Origin: a virus
DNA length: 58,733 nucleotides
Strand: one strand, 5' to 3'
Virus record (IMG/VR): IMGVR_UViG_3300037840_000178
Coordinates: 1-58,733 of that record
In this document: positions 57,361-58,733 of the stretch, one piece after another
Position numbering within the stretch: position 1 is the stretch's first letter
How the letters are laid out: every line of letters begins with the position of its first letter
The notes under the pieces: generated by a model
Database searches by the model: none
Told to the model about the DNA's origin: nothing
Seen by the model: only the letters and a program-made list of their open reading frames with translations
Program-made: the position numbers and the translations under genes

Positions 57361-57750
57361 ATGCCGAACGTTGCGATGTTGCACGAGATGGACCCAAAGG
57401 AAGAAATCCTTGCCAAGCTGGGCGATACGCTTGATGGATTTGAGATCCTAAATAACGAAGTGCTGCTCGTGATCTACAAGCGTCCGAAGACAACGCGTGG
57501 CGGCATCGTGCTCACGGATCGGGTGATCGATGAGGACAAGTATCAGGGCAAGACGGGGCTTGTCGTGAAGGTGGGTCCGTGCTGTGATTTCCCCCTTGTG
57601 CCGATTGCGCTACACGATTGGGTCGTGATCAAGGCGTCCGATAGCTTCGCGCTCGATCTGCTCGGGCCAGACAACAAAGAAATCAACTGTCGGCTCGTGA
57701 TGGACAAATTCATTCGCGTGAAAGTCTCAAATCCTGGGATGGTGTGGTGA
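57361..57750 (+). CDS. GroES-like co-chaperonin domain protein
   Basis: 129 residues. FEILNNEVLLVIYKRPKTTR, GGIVLTDRVIDEDKYQGKTG (46-65, GroES mobile-loop/roof pattern), LVVKVGP and DWVVIKASDSFALDLLGPD (beta barrel end). The fold order matches Cpn10/GroES; length is close. Phage GroES-like proteins (such as T4 gp31) help the host GroEL fold the capsid protein, and the gene's place by the capsid region fits. Confidence 0.75.
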   Translation: MPNVAMLHEMDPKEEILAKLGDTLDGFEILNNEVLLVIYKRPKTTRGGIVLTDRVIDEDKYQGKTGLVVKVGPCCDFPLVPIALHDWVVIKASDSFALDLLGPDNKEINCRLVMDKFIRVKVSNPGMVW

Positions 57751-57751
57751 C

Positions 57752-58733
57752 ATGAGCACTCCAACCGAAGAAATCACCGTCGATTTAGATGCCATTTCAG
57801 GCGCCACGGGCGGCGAAGTCGCCGAACGCTCACAAGTCGCCCCTGATGGCTCGCGAGTTGCGCCAAAAGAGCCTGAAATTGAGGTAAAAACCGCTCCTGA
57901 GCCCGAAAAGACGCCGAAAAAGACCGAAACTCAGGTTCTTACGCCCGATGAAGGGCTCGAAAGGCTCAAAAAGCAGCTAGAGGACGAGAAAAACCTTCGC
58001 GTCGCCGCCGATAATCGCGCCCGAGCGGCCGAAGCCGATGCCGCACGTGCAAAAAACGAGTCTCAGGGCACGCAACTCGATCTCGTCAAGTCCGCTATCG
58101 CCTCTTTGACCCAAGCGAACGATGCGTTGGAAGAGAAATACGCCGCCGCTCTCGCCGCCCAAGACTACGCTGGCGCCGCGAAGGCTCAGCGCGAGATGTC
58201 ATCGAATGAGGCGAAGCTTAATGACCTAAATCGCGGCAAAACCGCGATGGAGAATGCTCCAAAAGCTACCCCTCGCGTTGCCGATGACCCGGTTGAGCGC
58301 ATCGCGCAGCAGCTGACCCCGCAATCCGCCGCCTGGGTGCGCGCGCACCCTGAATACGCGCGCGATCCTGCGAAGTATCGCAAAATGGTCGCCGCGCACG
58401 AGCTCGCCATGGCGGATGGGTTTGCGGCAGATTCGCCTGAGTACTTTGCATCGGTCGAGGACACACTTCGCATCCCCTCTCAGCGTCAGGAAACCGTTAC
58501 CATCGATACGGATGCAACCGCCGATGCCGCCAAGCCCTCGACCACTCGACCCTCTCGCCAAACCGCCCCACCTTCTGCCCCCGTCTCGCGATCCGGCAAC
58601 GGCACGGGTGGCAATCGGCCGAACGTGGTCACGCTTACCCCTGAGCAAGTCGAGATCGCCAAGATGATGCAGATGACGCCGGAAGAATATGCTCGCCAGG
58701 TGGTGGCGCTGAAGAAAGAAGGCAAGTTGAACT
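57752..58733 (+). CDS. scaffold-like capsid assembly protein (3' partial)
   Basis: 327 residues seen, open at the right edge. Acidic N-terminus (TVDLDAISGATGGEVAERSQ), a long coiled coil (LERLKKQLEDEKNLRVAADN, KAQREMSSNEAKLNDLNRG), a Pro/Thr/Ser-rich stretch (STTRPSRQTAPPSAPVSRSG) and a helical end. The composition and place after portal and GroES-like genes fit a scaffolding protein; the capsid gene should follow outside the window. Confidence 0.65.
   Translation, partial: MSTPTEEITVDLDAISGATGGEVAERSQVAPDGSRVAPKEPEIEVKTAPEPEKTPKKTETQVLTPDEGLERLKKQLEDEKNLRVAADNRARAAEADAARAKNESQGTQLDLVKSAIASLTQANDALEEKYAAALAAQDYAGAAKAQREMSSNEAKLNDLNRGKTAMENAPKATPRVADDPVERIAQQLTPQSAAWVRAHPEYARDPAKYRKMVAAHELAMADGFAADSPEYFASVEDTLRIPSQRQETVTIDTDATADAAKPSTTRPSRQTAPPSAPVSRSGNGTGGNRPNVVTLTPEQVEIAKMMQMTPEEYARQVVALKKEGKLN

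Overview
The window is most of the genome of a tailed double-stranded DNA phage, probably a podovirus, infecting a Gram-negative bacterium. The phage identity rests on terminase small and large subunits, a portal protein, a scaffold-like protein, tail connector and nozzle-like proteins, several fibres and a lysis cassette. The Gram-negative host is inferred from a lipobox lipoprotein in the lysis cassette and from a PEP-CTERM-like exported protein. The window is open at both ends: it begins inside a fibre gene and stops inside the scaffold-like gene, so the major capsid gene expected downstream is not seen. I do not recognise the species. No DNA polymerase, RNA polymerase, tRNA, CRISPR array, reverse transcriptase or complete integrase is visible.

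Layout. (1) 1-29349, plus strand: virion and lysis genes. They include a 1192-residue adhesin with FN3 and two lectin-like domains, collagen-like fibres, connector and nozzle-like proteins, a lysis cassette, two very large ejection-type proteins and a final gp53-type fibre. Mixed among the fibre genes are sugar-modifying enzymes: two glycosyltransferases, a methyltransferase and a glycosyltransferase-sulfotransferase fusion. (2) 41716-29312, minus strand: about 40 mostly tiny genes with ATGA/GTGA stop-start overlaps, many of them Cys-rich. Among them are a RecA/Sak4-like ATPase, a PD-(D/E)XK nuclease, a C5-cytosine methyltransferase with a second conserved-looking reading frame laid over it, an ASCH-domain protein, an integrase fragment, a Phd-like protein and an exported PEP-CTERM-like protein. 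(3) 41717-49013: a sigma70-like promoter, a RuvC-like resolvase, small plus-strand genes, a three-gene minus-strand island with its own promoter, a stand-alone Fis-type HTH protein, a RepA-like ATPase, and a cluster of about 13 GTCCGAA iterons that looks like a replication origin. (4) 49014-58733, plus strand: terminase, portal, an inserted and broken HNH gene, a basic GG-motif protein, a GroES-like protein and the scaffold-like protein.

Working together: replication probably starts at the iterons using the RepA-like ATPase and the host replisome. The Sak4-like ATPase, the nuclease and the RuvC-like resolvase handle recombination and branched DNA. The terminase-portal-scaffold module builds and fills the head. 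The GroES-like protein may help capsid folding. The connector, nozzle and ejection proteins deliver the DNA, and the fibre cassette may carry enzyme-made glycans. The most interesting items are the overprinted methyltransferase locus, the fibre glycan-modification genes, the iteron cluster, and a GG(K/R) motif recurring in four virion-type proteins.
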